Shown: positions 28,769 to 38,085 of the stretch, in pieces | Layout: the number at the start of each line of letters is the position of its first letter | Position numbering within the stretch: position 1 is the stretch's first letter | Origin: DASPLX01 sp035627375 | GTDB taxonomy: Bacteria; Pseudomonadota; Gammaproteobacteria; Burkholderiales; Burkholderiaceae_D | Direction of reading: 5' to 3' | Length of the DNA stretch: 64,000 nucleotides | NCBI GenBank assembly: GCA_035627375.1 | Contig: DASPLX010000069.1 | Span: forward strand, 1-64,000 | Translations under genes and position numbers: made by a program | Notes under the pieces: model-generated | What the model saw: the letters and a program-made list of their open reading frames with translations, nothing else | Databases searched by the model: none | What the model was told of the DNA's origin: nothing

Positions 28769-29479
28769 ATGGCACGCACTCTCAAATTCAAAATCTACCG
28801 CTACGATCCGGACAAGGATGCCAAGCCCTACATGCAGGACTTGACGGTGACCTTGCAGGATACCGACAAGATGCTGCTCGACGCGCTGCAGCGGATCAAG
28901 GCGGACGTCGACGATTCGCTCGCGCTGCGCCGCTCCTGCCGCGAAGGCGTGTGCGGCTCCGACGCGATGAACATCAACGGCAAGAACGGCCTGGCTTGCA
29001 CCACCAACCTGAACGAACTGACCGAGCCGATCACGCTGCGTCCGCTGCCGGGCCTGCCCGTCATCCGCGACCTGATCGTCGACATGACGCAGTTCTTCAA
29101 GCAATACCATTCGATCAAGCCCTATCTGATCAACAACACGATTCCGCCGGAGAAAGAGCGTCTGCAGACTCCGGCCGAGCGCGAAGAGCTCGACGGCCTG
29201 TACGAGTGCATCCTGTGCGCCTGCTGCTCGACTTCCTGCCCGTCGTTCTGGTGGAACCCGGACAAGTTCGTCGGCCCGGCCGGTCTGCTGCAAGCCTACC
29301 GCTTCATTGCCGACAGCCGCGACGAAGCGACCGGCGAGCGTCTCGACAATCTCGAAGATCCGTACCGCCTGTTCCGTTGCCACTCGATCATGAATTGCGT
29401 CGATGTCTGCCCGAAGGGTCTGAACCCGAACAAGGCGATCGGCAAGATCAAGGAACTGATGGTTCGCAGGGCAGTTTAG
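28769..29479 (+). CDS. sdhB: Succinate dehydrogenase iron-sulfur subunit
   Basis: A 236-residue subunit passing electrons from FAD to quinone. All three cluster motifs are visible: 2Fe-2S (SCREGVCGSDAM ... LACTT), 4Fe-4S (CILCACCSTSCP) and 3Fe-4S (CHSIMNCVDVCPKGLNP). The gap from sdhA is 78 bp, unusually wide for this operon, and can pair GGGCTGG (28715) with CCAGCTC (28741). Confidence 0.97.
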   Translation: MARTLKFKIYRYDPDKDAKPYMQDLTVTLQDTDKMLLDALQRIKADVDDSLALRRSCREGVCGSDAMNINGKNGLACTTNLNELTEPITLRPLPGLPVIRDLIVDMTQFFKQYHSIKPYLINNTIPPEKERLQTPAEREELDGLYECILCACCSTSCPSFWWNPDKFVGPAGLLQAYRFIADSRDEATGERLDNLEDPYRLFRCHSIMNCVDVCPKGLNPNKAIGKIKELMVRRAV

Positions 29480-29593
29480 TCATTTGCGGGACGGAGCGGG
29501 CAGCGCGGGCTTGAGCGAAACGGTAGACTAGGCATCTCTGCCTGCCCGGCCGGACCTCGCGGGTTCTGCCTGTCCTCAACTGGATATAACAGT

Positions 29594-29863
29594 ATGGGTG
29601 TTACGCATCAAGCCGATCCGGTCAAGCGCGCCCGCCTGCGTTGGCGCGCCCGCCGCGGCTTGCTCGAGAACGATCTGATCATCACGCGTTTTCTCGATGC
29701 GCACGAGGAAACCTTGACCGACGAGGAAGTCGATGCATTCTCGCGACTGATGGAGCTGGCGGACAACGAGTTGATGGATTTGCTGCTGGGGCGAAAAGAA
29801 CTGGAAGGGGAGGTCGATTTGCCCCATGTCCATGCGTTGCTGGAAAGATTGCGCAGGGCTTGA
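29594..29863 (+). CDS. sdhE: Succinate dehydrogenase assembly factor (FAD assembly)
   Basis: An 89-residue SdhE/YgfY/SDH5-family protein that promotes covalent flavinylation of SdhA. The family RGxxE-type motif appears as RRGLLEND, followed by the conserved acidic LTDEEVDAF helix and MELADNELMDLLLG. Placement between sdhB and gltA is the usual betaproteobacterial order. Confidence 0.93.
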   Translation: MGVTHQADPVKRARLRWRARRGLLENDLIITRFLDAHEETLTDEEVDAFSRLMELADNELMDLLLGRKELEGEVDLPHVHALLERLRRA

Positions 29864-29918
29864 TCGACGACAGGTTTATTTTTAGATCAACGACTATTGC
29901 TCACACGAAGGAAGAGCC

Positions 29919-31232
29919 ATGAACATCTCTGATACCAAAGCCACATTGTCGTTTTCGGACGGCTCGCCGTCGATCGACCTGCCGATCTACCAGGGTTCGA
30001 TCGGTCCGGACGTCGTCGACATCCGCAAGCTTTACGGCTCGACCGGCAAATTCACCTACGACCCGGGCTTCCTGTCGACCGCGGCCTGCAATTCGTCGAT
30101 CACCTATATCGACGGCGACAAGGGCGAGCTGCTGTATCGCGGCTATCCGATCGAGCAATTGGCGGTCAATTGCGACTTCCTCGAAACCTGCTATCTGTTG
30201 CTGAACGGCGAATTGCCGAACGCCGAACAGAAGAAGAAGTTCGTCAGCACCGTGACCAACCACACGATGGTGCACGAGCAGATGCAATTCTTCTTCCGCG
30301 GCTTCCGCCGCGACGCGCATCCGATGGCGGTGCTGGTGGGCACGGTCGGCGCCCTGTCCTCGTTCTACCACGATTCGCTCGACATCAACGATCCGCATCA
30401 TCGCGAAGTCTCCGCGATCCGCCTGATCGCCAAGCTGCCGACGCTGGTGGCGATGTCCTACAAGTATTCGATCGGCCAGCCGTTCGTCTATCCGCGCAAC
30501 GAGCTGTCCTACAGCGCCAACTTCATGCGCATGATGTTCTCGAATCCGTGCGAGGACTACAAGGTCAACGACGTGCTGGTGCGCGCCCTCGATCGCATCC
30601 TGATCCTGCATGCCGATCACGAGCAGAACGCGTCGACCTCGACCGTCCGCCTGGCCGGCTCGTCGGGCGCTAATCCGTTCGCCTGCATCGCCGCCGGCAT
30701 CGCCTGCCTGTGGGGGCCGGCGCACGGCGGCGCGAACGAAGCCGCGCTGACCATGCTGCAAGATATCCAGAAGCAGGGCGGCGTCGCCAAGATCGGCGAA
30801 TTCGTCGCCAAGGTCAAGGACAAGAACTCCGGCGTGAAGCTGATGGGTTTCGGTCACCGCGTCTACAAGAACTACGATCCGCGCGCCAAGCTGATGCGCG
30901 AAACCTGCCACGAAGTGCTGAACGAGCTCGGCCTGCAGGACGATCCGCAGTTCAAGCTGGCGATGGCGCTCGAGAAGATCGCGCTGGAAGACGAATACTT
31001 CGTGACGCGCAAGCTGTATCCGAACGTCGACTTCTATTCGGGTATCGTCCAATCGGCGCTGGGCATCCCGGTGTCGCTGTTCACCGGTATCTTCGCGATG
31101 GCCCGCACCGTCGGCTGGATCGCTCAGTGGAACGAGATGATTTCCGATCCGGAGCAGAAGATCGGCCGTCCGCGCCAGCTGTACACCGGCGCCGCGAAAC
31201 GCGATGTGCCGCCGATGGACAAGCGCGGTTGA
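29919..31232 (+). CDS. gltA: Citrate synthase (type II, hexameric)
   Basis: A 437-residue citrate synthase condensing acetyl-CoA with oxaloacetate. The catalytic segments are LILHADHEQNASTS, GPAHGGANEA and GFGHRVYKNYDPRA (His and Asp of the active site). The longer N-terminal domain is that of the NADH-sensitive gram-negative type. It is preceded by GAAGGAAG and closed by a strong terminator, so it ends the sdh-gltA transcription unit. Confidence 0.98.
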   Translation: MNISDTKATLSFSDGSPSIDLPIYQGSIGPDVVDIRKLYGSTGKFTYDPGFLSTAACNSSITYIDGDKGELLYRGYPIEQLAVNCDFLETCYLLLNGELPNAEQKKKFVSTVTNHTMVHEQMQFFFRGFRRDAHPMAVLVGTVGALSSFYHDSLDINDPHHREVSAIRLIAKLPTLVAMSYKYSIGQPFVYPRNELSYSANFMRMMFSNPCEDYKVNDVLVRALDRILILHADHEQNASTSTVRLAGSSGANPFACIAAGIACLWGPAHGGANEAALTMLQDIQKQGGVAKIGEFVAKVKDKNSGVKLMGFGHRVYKNYDPRAKLMRETCHEVLNELGLQDDPQFKLAMALEKIALEDEYFVTRKLYPNVDFYSGIVQSALGIPVSLFTGIFAMARTVGWIAQWNEMISDPEQKIGRPRQLYTGAAKRDVPPMDKRG

Positions 31233-31254
31233 TCGCCGAACGAGGTAAGTGGGA

Positions 31255-31279
31255 ACGGGGCGCATGCGCCCCGTTTTTT
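31255..31279 (+). terminator. Rho-independent terminator of gltA
   Basis: ACGGGGCGC/GCGCCCCGT is a 9-bp perfect stem with a 2-nt turn (hairpin symmetric about GCATGC), followed by TTTTTT on the + strand, 22 bp beyond the gltA stop. The T-tract meets the stop of the convergent kinase gene. Confidence 0.92.
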
Positions 31280-32747
31280 ATTGCGCGGCTTGATGCGGCC
31301 ATTCGATCACGAAGGTGGTGCCCGCGCCGACTTTGCTGTCGCATGCGATCGTCCCTTTCAAAACCTGCGTCACCAGGTTGTAGACGATGTGCAGCCCGAG
31401 TCCGCTTCCCCCGGCGCCGCGCCTGGTCGTGAAGAACGGATCGAAGATCTTGCCGATGACGTCGGCGGGAATGCCCTTGCCGTCGTCGCGGAAGGTGAGC
31501 CGTATCGTGTTTCGCATCGTCTCGGCCGCGACAACCAGCTCTCCCGGCTGCTCGGGGTCATAGGCGTGCAGAACGGCATTCATGACGAGATTCGTCACGA
31601 TCTGCGCCAACGCGCCGGGATAGCAATCGATCTCCAATTTTTCGATGCATTGGATGCGGTAGCGAACGCGTGTCCGCTTCAGATGCGGTTCCAGGCTGGT
31701 CAGGATTTCCTGGAGATAGGCTTTGACGTCGATCTTGCGCATCGCTTCGCTCGACTGATCGACGGCGACCTGCTTGAAACTCTGGATCAGGTCCGACGCG
31801 CGCTCGAGATTGCGCAGCAGGACCGAGCTTGCCTGCTCGGCATTGCTCACGAAATCCTCGAGATCGGTTTTGCGCATGGTGCCGCGCGTGTAGAAGGCGC
31901 GCAGGCGCGACGCGTCGTCATGCAGGCTGGAAGCCGCCGTGACGGCGACGCCGACCGGCGTGTTGATCTCGTGCGCGACGCCGGAGACCAGCGTGCCGAG
32001 CGCTTTCATCTTTTCGGCCTCGGTCGCCGCCTTGACCTCGGTCTCGATCGAGCCTGAAATCAGGCGCGACAAAAACAGCGATAGACCGGACAGCAGGACA
32101 ACGGAGAACAGACCGGCGGCCAGTGCGATCAGGGTCGTGCTCATGCGGCTGTCGTGGACGCGGCGGGCGATTTCAGCGGTGGTTTTCGCGCCTTGTGCCT
32201 TGAGTACGTCGGCAAAAGCCTTGTTCATCACGTCGAATTTTTCGTTGGCGACTTCCAGGCGGGCTCCGGCGAAATTCGGATCGACCGTTGCGATCTCCAC
32301 TGCGGATGCCACGGCGCGCTGATAGTCGTGGGTGCGGCGCATCAGTATGTCGTGCTGCCGGCGCACGCTGGACACGGATGCCTTGTCGTTCGCGGCGAGG
32401 TTACGGGAAGCCTGCTCCAGTTGGCCCACCGCCAGGTGAATCGCGTCCAATCGCTCCTTGGATAGCTCGTACAGCTGTTCCTCCCGCAGTCGCGGCGCCT
32501 TGCTGAGCAGCCCATGCAGGCTCAGGTGCTGTTCGGTTACCCGGTTGAAAATGTCGAAATAGCGGTCGAAGGCGGCCAGGTCTCCCTGGGCGACGCGCGT
32601 GAGCAAGGCATTCTGGCGTTGCGCTTCGATGATGAAGGCGGCGGTTAACACGGCTAGCAGAACCACGCCGGCGAGCGAGGTCAGCAAGACGCGCGAGCGC
32701 AGGGACAACCGATTCAGAAAGGGCGTCCTGGCGGCGAGACTTTTCAT
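31278..32747 (-). CDS. Orphan membrane sensor histidine kinase
   Basis: A 489-residue kinase. One membrane segment lies near residues 18-42, a helical periplasmic sensor of about 160 residues follows, then a second membrane segment near 205-228. The phosphoacceptor is in SGVAHEINTPVG and the ATPase domain has N (NLVMNAVLHAY), G1 (FRDDGKGIP), F (FDPFFTT) and G2 (GGSGLGLHIVYNL) boxes. The HEIN form of the H box resembles the HisKA-group kinases. No response regulator is adjacent, so its partner is elsewhere. It is convergent with gltA and 28 bp downstream of the histidine-phosphatase-family gene. Confidence 0.9.
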   Translation of the reverse strand: MKSLAARTPFLNRLSLRSRVLLTSLAGVVLLAVLTAAFIIEAQRQNALLTRVAQGDLAAFDRYFDIFNRVTEQHLSLHGLLSKAPRLREEQLYELSKERLDAIHLAVGQLEQASRNLAANDKASVSSVRRQHDILMRRTHDYQRAVASAVEIATVDPNFAGARLEVANEKFDVMNKAFADVLKAQGAKTTAEIARRVHDSRMSTTLIALAAGLFSVVLLSGLSLFLSRLISGSIETEVKAATEAEKMKALGTLVSGVAHEINTPVGVAVTAASSLHDDASRLRAFYTRGTMRKTDLEDFVSNAEQASSVLLRNLERASDLIQSFKQVAVDQSSEAMRKIDVKAYLQEILTSLEPHLKRTRVRYRIQCIEKLEIDCYPGALAQIVTNLVMNAVLHAYDPEQPGELVVAAETMRNTIRLTFRDDGKGIPADVIGKIFDPFFTTRRGAGGSGLGLHIVYNLVTQVLKGTIACDSKVGAGTTFVIEWPHQAAQ

Positions 32748-32775
32748 GGAGAGGTGTTCGGGGTGGTTCGGGGCG

Positions 32776-33456
32776 TCAGCGGGAGGCGGCGGCCAGGGTT
32801 TCCCAATCTTTCGGTTCCATGCGGGCCACCGCCGTCATGCTGTTTTCCGGGCCCGGGCGAAAGATATATGCCGTGCCTTCCGGCTTGGGCCAATATCCGG
32901 CCGCCTCGCGCAGATTGGCGGAGTGCGACACGAGTACCGTGTTGAGGCGCGGAGCCGGTTTGGCGGTCAGCAATTGCCGAGTCGCCGCCGTCAGCTGCTT
33001 GCGCGCATCGGCATGGATGTTGAGCGTGAAATAGAGGTTGCGATCGATCTTGTAGCGGCCGAACGCGAGCTGGGCGGTGTCTTTGCAGCGGCAGAACGGG
33101 CTGCTTCTGACTTCGCCGACCGGAATGCGCAGCTTCCGGAGGGCGAGGCCGATGGATTGGGCCGTCTTTTTTCCTTCCTTGGAAAGATTGCGCTGCGTAT
33201 CGCATCGGGCGATGTTTTCCGCGCTGTCGGGAATATTGCCGAGCTCGGTCGGCGCATGTCTGAGAAAAATGACAAAACCGCCTTGGCGCAATTGTTGGAG
33301 CAGGGCGGAATCGACCGGGGGCGGCTCGGCGGGTGCGCCGGCGGCCGGCGCGCCGGAAGCAGGCGCTCCGGTCGGGACAGGGGCGAATGCCAGGGACAAC
33401 GGGGTTGCAAATAGTATTGGAACGGCGCAGCTCTGGATAGCTCGCTGAATAACCAT
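32776..33456 (-). CDS. Secreted histidine phosphatase family protein
   Basis: A 226-residue exported protein: signal peptide (about 1-25, ending LSLAFA), a Pro/Ala/Gly-rich spacer (about 26-47), then a phosphoglycerate-mutase-like domain with a LRHAPTE nucleophile motif (usual RHG has Ala for Gly here), SSPFCRCKDTA and the second catalytic His in LVSHSANLRE. The start at 33456 has a GGGAGA ribosome site. The substrate is unknown. It stands 28 bp upstream of the sensor kinase on the same strand, so the two may be co-transcribed. Confidence 0.85.
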   Translation of the reverse strand: MVIQRAIQSCAVPILFATPLSLAFAPVPTGAPASGAPAAGAPAEPPPVDSALLQQLRQGGFVIFLRHAPTELGNIPDSAENIARCDTQRNLSKEGKKTAQSIGLALRKLRIPVGEVRSSPFCRCKDTAQLAFGRYKIDRNLYFTLNIHADARKQLTAATRQLLTAKPAPRLNTVLVSHSANLREAAGYWPKPEGTAYIFRPGPENSMTAVARMEPKDWETLAAASR

Positions 33457-33739
33457 ATGGTCTCCCGATTTTCGGTAACTTTCCCATAAAGCAAATTCGA
33501 GCGCAACCGAACGGCGAGGCCGATGAGGCAGCGTTTCGAATTGTGGATTTCCCGTACAACAAGCGACCTTTGATTTTATATCGTGCAACAAATGTGATAT
33601 TCTGGCGGCCTTTGTACTACCCAGATTCCGCAGCCCTTCCCCACAACTTGAACTGCAATCCGCTAACCGGTCAGGCCGTGTCGCGGAAGGTTTAAACAAC
33701 CCGCTAATCTCGCGAAACGCGAAGAAAGGTGAGCAAGAG

Positions 33740-36595
33740 ATGATGCAGCAGTACTTCTCCAACTCGTATCTGTTTGGAGGTAATGCACCGTACGTCGAAG
33801 AACTGTACGAAGCCTACCTCAACAATCCCGGTTCCGTTCCAGACAATTGGCGCGCGTATTTCGATGCGATGCAGCATGTCCCCGCCGTCGACGGCACGAA
33901 CAAGCCCGACGTCGCCCATGCTCCCGTCATCGCCGCATTCGCCGAGCGCGCCAAGCAGGGTCCGATCCGCACCGTGTCGGCCACGGTCGATCCGGAAATG
34001 GGCCGCAAACGCGTCTCGGTGACGCAACTGATCGCCGCCTATCGCTTCCTCGGCAACCGCTGGGCGAATCTCGATCCGCTGCAGCGCCAGGAACGCCCGA
34101 GCATCCCCGAACTGGAAACGAGCTTCTACGGTTTCTCCGATGCCGACATGGAGACGGTGTTCAATATCAGCAACACCTACTTCGGTCCGGAAACCGCCAC
34201 GCTGCGCGACTTGCTCAACGCCCTGCGCGACACCTACTGCCGCTCGATCGGCGCCGAATTCATGTATGTCAGTGATCCGGCGCAAAAGCGCTGGCTGCAG
34301 GAAAAACTCGAATCGACCCGCGCGACCCCGAATTTCACCGCCGAGAAGAAGAAGCACATTCTCGACCGCTTGACCGCCGCAGAAGGCCTCGAGCGCTATC
34401 TCCACACCAAGTACGTCGGCCAGAAGCGCTTCTCGCTCGAGGGCGGCGAGAGCTTCATCGCCGCGATGGATGAAACGATCCAGCGCGCCGGCGCGCAAGG
34501 CGTGCAGGAAATCGTGATCGGCATGGCCCACCGCGGCCGCCTCAACGTGCTGGTCAATACCCTCGGCAAGATGCCGCAGGACCTGTTCTCCGAATTCGAA
34601 GGCAAGCATGCCGACGACCTGCCGGCCGGCGACGTGAAGTACCACCAGGGCTTTTCGTCCGACGTCTCCACGCCCGGCGGCCCGGTCCATCTGTCGCTCG
34701 CGTTCAACCCCTCGCATCTCGAGATCGTCAACCCGGTCGTCGAGGGTTCGTGCAAGGCGCGCATGGAGCGCCGCGGCGACAAGGACGGCTCGCAAGTGCT
34801 GCCTATCCTGGTGCACGGCGATGCTGCGTTCGCCGGCCAGGGCGTCGTGATGGAAACGCTGAACCTCGCCCAGACGCGCGGTTACGGCACCGGCGGCACG
34901 GTGCACATCGTCATCAACAACCAGATCGGCTTCACCACCTCCGATCCGCGCGACTCGCGCTCGACGCTGTACTGCTCGGACGTGGTCAAGATGATCGAAG
35001 CGCCGGTGCTGCATGTGAACGGCGACGACCCGGAAGCCGTGGTGTTCGCGACCCAGATCGCGGTCGACTACCGCATGCAGTTCAAGAAGGATATCGTGGT
35101 CGACATCGTTTGCTTCCGCAAGCTTGGCCACAACGAGCAGGATACGCCGGCGCTGACGCAGCCGCTGATGTACAAGAAGATCGCCAAGCATCCGGGTACG
35201 CGCAAGCTGTACGCCGACAAGCTCGTCGCGCAGGGCACCATTCCGGCCGACGGCGGCGATGAAATGGTCAAGGAATACCGTGCCGCGATGGATGCCGGCC
35301 GCCATACCGTCGACCCGGTCATCTCGAATTTCAAGAGCAAGTACGCGGTCGACTGGATGCCGTTCCTGAACCGCAAGTGGACCGACGCCGCCGACACCGC
35401 CGTGCCGCTGGCCGAGCTCAAGCGCCTGGCGGAGCGCATCACCAAGGTGCCGGACGGCTTCAAGGTGCATCCGCTGGTCGAGAAGGTCCTCGCCGACCGC
35501 GCCGCCATGGGCCAGGGCGACATGAATCTCGATTGGGGCATGGGCGAGCATCTTGCCTATGCATCGCTGGTCGCCTCCGGTTACGCGGTGCGCCTGACCG
35601 GCCAGGACGCCGGCCGCGGCACCTTCGTGCATCGCCACGCGGTGCTGCACGACCAGAACCGCGAGAAATGGGATGCGGGCTCCTACATCCCGCTGCAGAA
35701 CGTCTCCGAAAGCCAGGCGCCGTTCACCGTGATCGATTCCGTGCTGTCGGAAGAAGCCGTGCTCGGCTTCGAATACGGTTACTCGACCGCCGAGCCGAAT
35801 GCTCTGACGATCTGGGAAGCCCAGTTCGGCGACTTCGCCAACGGCGCCCAGGTCGTGATCGACCAGTTCATCAGCTCCGGCGAAGTGAAGTGGGGCCGCG
35901 CCTCCGGCCTCGTGATGATGCTGCCGCACGGTTACGAAGGCCAGGGCCCGGAACACTCGTCGGCCCGTCTCGAGCGTTACCTGCAACTGTGCGCCGAGAA
36001 CAACATGCAAGTGGTGCAGCCGACCACGGCCGCGCAGATCTTCCACCTGTTGCGTCGCCAGATGATCCGTTTGTTCCGCAAGCCGCTCGTCATCATGACG
36101 CCGAAGTCGCTGCTGCGTAACAAGGATGCCGGCTCGCCGTTGTCCGATCTCGCCAAGGGTTCGTTCCAGACCGTCATCGGCGAGGTGGACGAGAAGATCG
36201 ATGCGAAGAAGGTCAAGCGCGTGCTGGCCTGCTCGGGCAAGGTGTATTACGACCTGGTCAACGCACGCAAGGAACGCGGCGCATCCGACATCGCCATCAT
36301 CCGCGTCGAGCAGCTCTATCCGTTCCCGCACAAGGCCTTCGCCGGCGAGCTGAAGAAATTCCCGGCCTTCACCGAACTGGTGTGGGTGCAGGACGAACCG
36401 CAGAACCAAGGCCCTTGGTTCCAGATCCAGCACAACATCTTCGAAAACCTCGAAGACGGCCAGAAGCTGGCATATGCGGGACGTCCGGCCAGCGCATCGC
36501 CCGCGGTCGGTTACTACGACAAGCACTATGCGCAGCAAAAGGCATTGATCGACACCGCGTTCTCGAAGCTCAAGGGCTTCGTCCTCACAAAATAA
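33740..36595 (+). CDS. sucA: 2-oxoglutarate dehydrogenase E1 component
   Basis: A 951-residue thiamine-diphosphate enzyme that decarboxylates 2-oxoglutarate and succinylates the lipoyl group of SucB. It begins with the conserved QQYFSNSYLFGGNAPYVEEL peripheral-binding segment and shows MAHRGRLNVL, HGDAAFAGQG and the cofactor segment IVINNQIGFTTS. Two ATGs are adjacent (33740, 33743); the first is taken. The 283-bp upstream gap is AT-rich around 33570-33600 (TTGATT and TGATAT, 19 bp apart), a plausible promoter. Downstream, sucB is separated by an unusual structured spacer. Confidence 0.98.
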   Translation: MMQQYFSNSYLFGGNAPYVEELYEAYLNNPGSVPDNWRAYFDAMQHVPAVDGTNKPDVAHAPVIAAFAERAKQGPIRTVSATVDPEMGRKRVSVTQLIAAYRFLGNRWANLDPLQRQERPSIPELETSFYGFSDADMETVFNISNTYFGPETATLRDLLNALRDTYCRSIGAEFMYVSDPAQKRWLQEKLESTRATPNFTAEKKKHILDRLTAAEGLERYLHTKYVGQKRFSLEGGESFIAAMDETIQRAGAQGVQEIVIGMAHRGRLNVLVNTLGKMPQDLFSEFEGKHADDLPAGDVKYHQGFSSDVSTPGGPVHLSLAFNPSHLEIVNPVVEGSCKARMERRGDKDGSQVLPILVHGDAAFAGQGVVMETLNLAQTRGYGTGGTVHIVINNQIGFTTSDPRDSRSTLYCSDVVKMIEAPVLHVNGDDPEAVVFATQIAVDYRMQFKKDIVVDIVCFRKLGHNEQDTPALTQPLMYKKIAKHPGTRKLYADKLVAQGTIPADGGDEMVKEYRAAMDAGRHTVDPVISNFKSKYAVDWMPFLNRKWTDAADTAVPLAELKRLAERITKVPDGFKVHPLVEKVLADRAAMGQGDMNLDWGMGEHLAYASLVASGYAVRLTGQDAGRGTFVHRHAVLHDQNREKWDAGSYIPLQNVSESQAPFTVIDSVLSEEAVLGFEYGYSTAEPNALTIWEAQFGDFANGAQVVIDQFISSGEVKWGRASGLVMMLPHGYEGQGPEHSSARLERYLQLCAENNMQVVQPTTAAQIFHLLRRQMIRLFRKPLVIMTPKSLLRNKDAGSPLSDLAKGSFQTVIGEVDEKIDAKKVKRVLACSGKVYYDLVNARKERGASDIAIIRVEQLYPFPHKAFAGELKKFPAFTELVWVQDEPQNQGPWFQIQHNIFENLEDGQKLAYAGRPASASPAVGYYDKHYAQQKALIDTAFSKLKGFVLTK

Positions 36596-36604
36596 CGACC
36601 TGGC

Positions 36605-36627
36605 CGCCGCGTAGAAACTGCGCGGCG
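36605..36627 (+). other. Short stem-loop after sucA
   Basis: CGCCGCG/CGCGGCG forms a 7-bp stem with a 9-nt loop, starting 10 bp after the sucA stop and ending one base before the long inverted repeat. No T-tract follows, so it is not a standard terminator; a 3' stabilising structure for sucA mRNA is possible. Confidence 0.45.
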
Positions 36628-36628
36628 C

Positions 36629-36789
36629 CAGTGCCCCGAGTTGGAGATTTGCCGCATGAGGAAATCGATGAAATGAGCGTCAGGCCAGGCGCGAAACGGA
36701 GCAAGGGCGGCGCCCTTGCGAGTATCCGTAACGACGCAGGGCGTTCATTTCATCGGTTTCCGGCGGCGAATCTCCAACTCGGGGCACTG
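36629..36789 (+). repeat. Long imperfect inverted repeat in the sucA-sucB spacer
   Basis: 161 bp fold into one hairpin. The outer arms (36629-36655 with 36763-36789) pair over 27 positions, and the middle arms (36660-36681 with 36740-36761) over 22. An internal loop precedes ACGGA/TCCGT (36696-36700 with 36725-36729) and an 8-bp GCAAGGGC/GCCCTTGC tip with a GGC loop. In the arms the only non-Watson-Crick pairs inside the helices are four G.U pairs on the + strand (36650, 36665, 36677, 36680 with their partners), which on the - strand would be A.C mismatches. It ends 25 bp before sucB and has no coding content or terminator T-tract. Confidence 0.85.
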
Positions 36790-36814
36790 AAAACAACCCG
36801 AAACGGAGAGTTAC

Positions 36815-38074
36815 ATGGCAATTCTTGAAGTCAAAGTTCCGCAACTGTCGGAATCCGTCGCCGAGGCAACGCTGTTGCAATGGCATAAGAAAGTGGGCGA
36901 AGCCGTTGCCCGCGACGAAAACCTGATCGATATCGAGACCGACAAGGTCGTGCTGGAACTGCCGGCGCCCGATGCCGGCGTGATCACGCAAATCATCAAG
37001 GGCGACGGCAGCACCGTTGTCGCCGGTGAAGTGATCGCCATGATCGATACCGAAGCCAAGGCTGGCGCCGTTGCAGCTCCGGCCGCCGCGCCCGCGCCCG
37101 CGCCGGCGGCAGCGCCTGCCCCGGCACCGGCTGCCGCTCCCGCCGCCGCTTCCGCGGCCGGTGTTGCCATGCCGGCCGCGGCGAAGATGCTGGCCGACAA
37201 CAATATGACCGCCGCGCAAGTCGCCGGCACCGGCAAGGATGGCCGCGTCACCAAGGGCGACGTGATCGGCGCGCTCGAGAAGAAGCCCGCCGCGCCCGCG
37301 CCGGCTGCCGCGCCGGCGGCCGCCAAGCCGGCCCTGCAAGCCGTCCCGGCCCCGGTCAGCCTCGACCTGTCCGGCCGTCCGGAAGAGCGCGTGCCGATGA
37401 GCCGCCTGCGCGCCCGCGTCGCCGAGCGCCTGCTGCAATCGCAAGCGACCAATGCGATCCTGACCACTTTCAACGAAGTGAACATGCAGCCGGTCATGGA
37501 CCTGCGCAACAAGTACAAGGACAAGTTCGAGAAGGAACACGGCGTCAAGCTCGGCTTCATGTCCTTCTTCGTCAAGGCCGCCGTCGCCGCCCTGAAGAAA
37601 TACCCGATCCTGAACGCTTCGGTCGACGGCAACGACATCGTCTACCACGGTTATTTCGACATCGGCATCGCCGTCGGCTCGCCGCGCGGCTTGGTCGTGC
37701 CGATCCTGCGGAACGCGGACCAGATGTCGATCGCCGACATCGAGAAGAAGATCGGCGAATTCGGCGCCAAGGCCAAGGACGGCAAGCTGACCATCGAGGA
37801 ATTGACCGGCGGCACGTTCTCCATCTCGAACGGCGGTGTTTTCGGCTCGATGCTGTCGACCCCGATCATCAACCCGCCGCAATCGGCGATCCTCGGCGTG
37901 CACGCCACCAAGGAGCGTCCGGTCGTGGAGAACGGCCAGATCGTGATCCGCCCGATCAACTATCTGGCGATGTCCTACGACCACCGCATCATCGACGGCC
38001 GCGAAGCCGTGCTCGGCCTGGTGGCGATGAAGGAAGCGCTGGAAGATCCGGCGCGCCTGCTGCTCGATCTGTAA
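36815..38074 (+). CDS. sucB: Dihydrolipoyl succinyltransferase (E2 of 2-oxoglutarate dehydrogenase)
   Basis: A 419-residue E2. It has one lipoyl domain (1 to about 77, lipoyl-Lys in DIETDKVVLE), an Ala/Pro linker, an E3/E1-binding domain (about 108-145, with AAKMLADNN and GKDGRVTKGDV), a second Ala/Pro linker and the acyltransferase core (about 190-419) with the catalytic DHRIIDG near the C terminus. It transfers succinyl from lipoate to CoA. The ribosome site is CGGAGAG. The long Ala/Pro runs are normal flexible linkers. Confidence 0.98.
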   Translation: MAILEVKVPQLSESVAEATLLQWHKKVGEAVARDENLIDIETDKVVLELPAPDAGVITQIIKGDGSTVVAGEVIAMIDTEAKAGAVAAPAAAPAPAPAAAPAPAPAAAPAAASAAGVAMPAAAKMLADNNMTAAQVAGTGKDGRVTKGDVIGALEKKPAAPAPAAAPAAAKPALQAVPAPVSLDLSGRPEERVPMSRLRARVAERLLQSQATNAILTTFNEVNMQPVMDLRNKYKDKFEKEHGVKLGFMSFFVKAAVAALKKYPILNASVDGNDIVYHGYFDIGIAVGSPRGLVVPILRNADQMSIADIEKKIGEFGAKAKDGKLTIEELTGGTFSISNGGVFGSMLSTPIINPPQSAILGVHATKERPVVENGQIVIRPINYLAMSYDHRIIDGREAVLGLVAMKEALEDPARLLLDL

Positions 38075-38085
38075 TGTTGCGGACA

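Noticed and set aside
26489..29383. A 964-codon - strand frame antisense to sdhD, sdhA and sdhB
   Set aside because: Spans three certain genes on the other strand and has no recognisable domain.
33704..36538. A 944-codon - strand frame antisense to sucA
   Set aside because: Same high-GC shadow effect; sucA is unambiguous by homology.
37075..37350. Ala/Pro-rich repetitive DNA in sucB
   Set aside because: It encodes the normal flexible linkers of an E2 subunit, not a repeat element.
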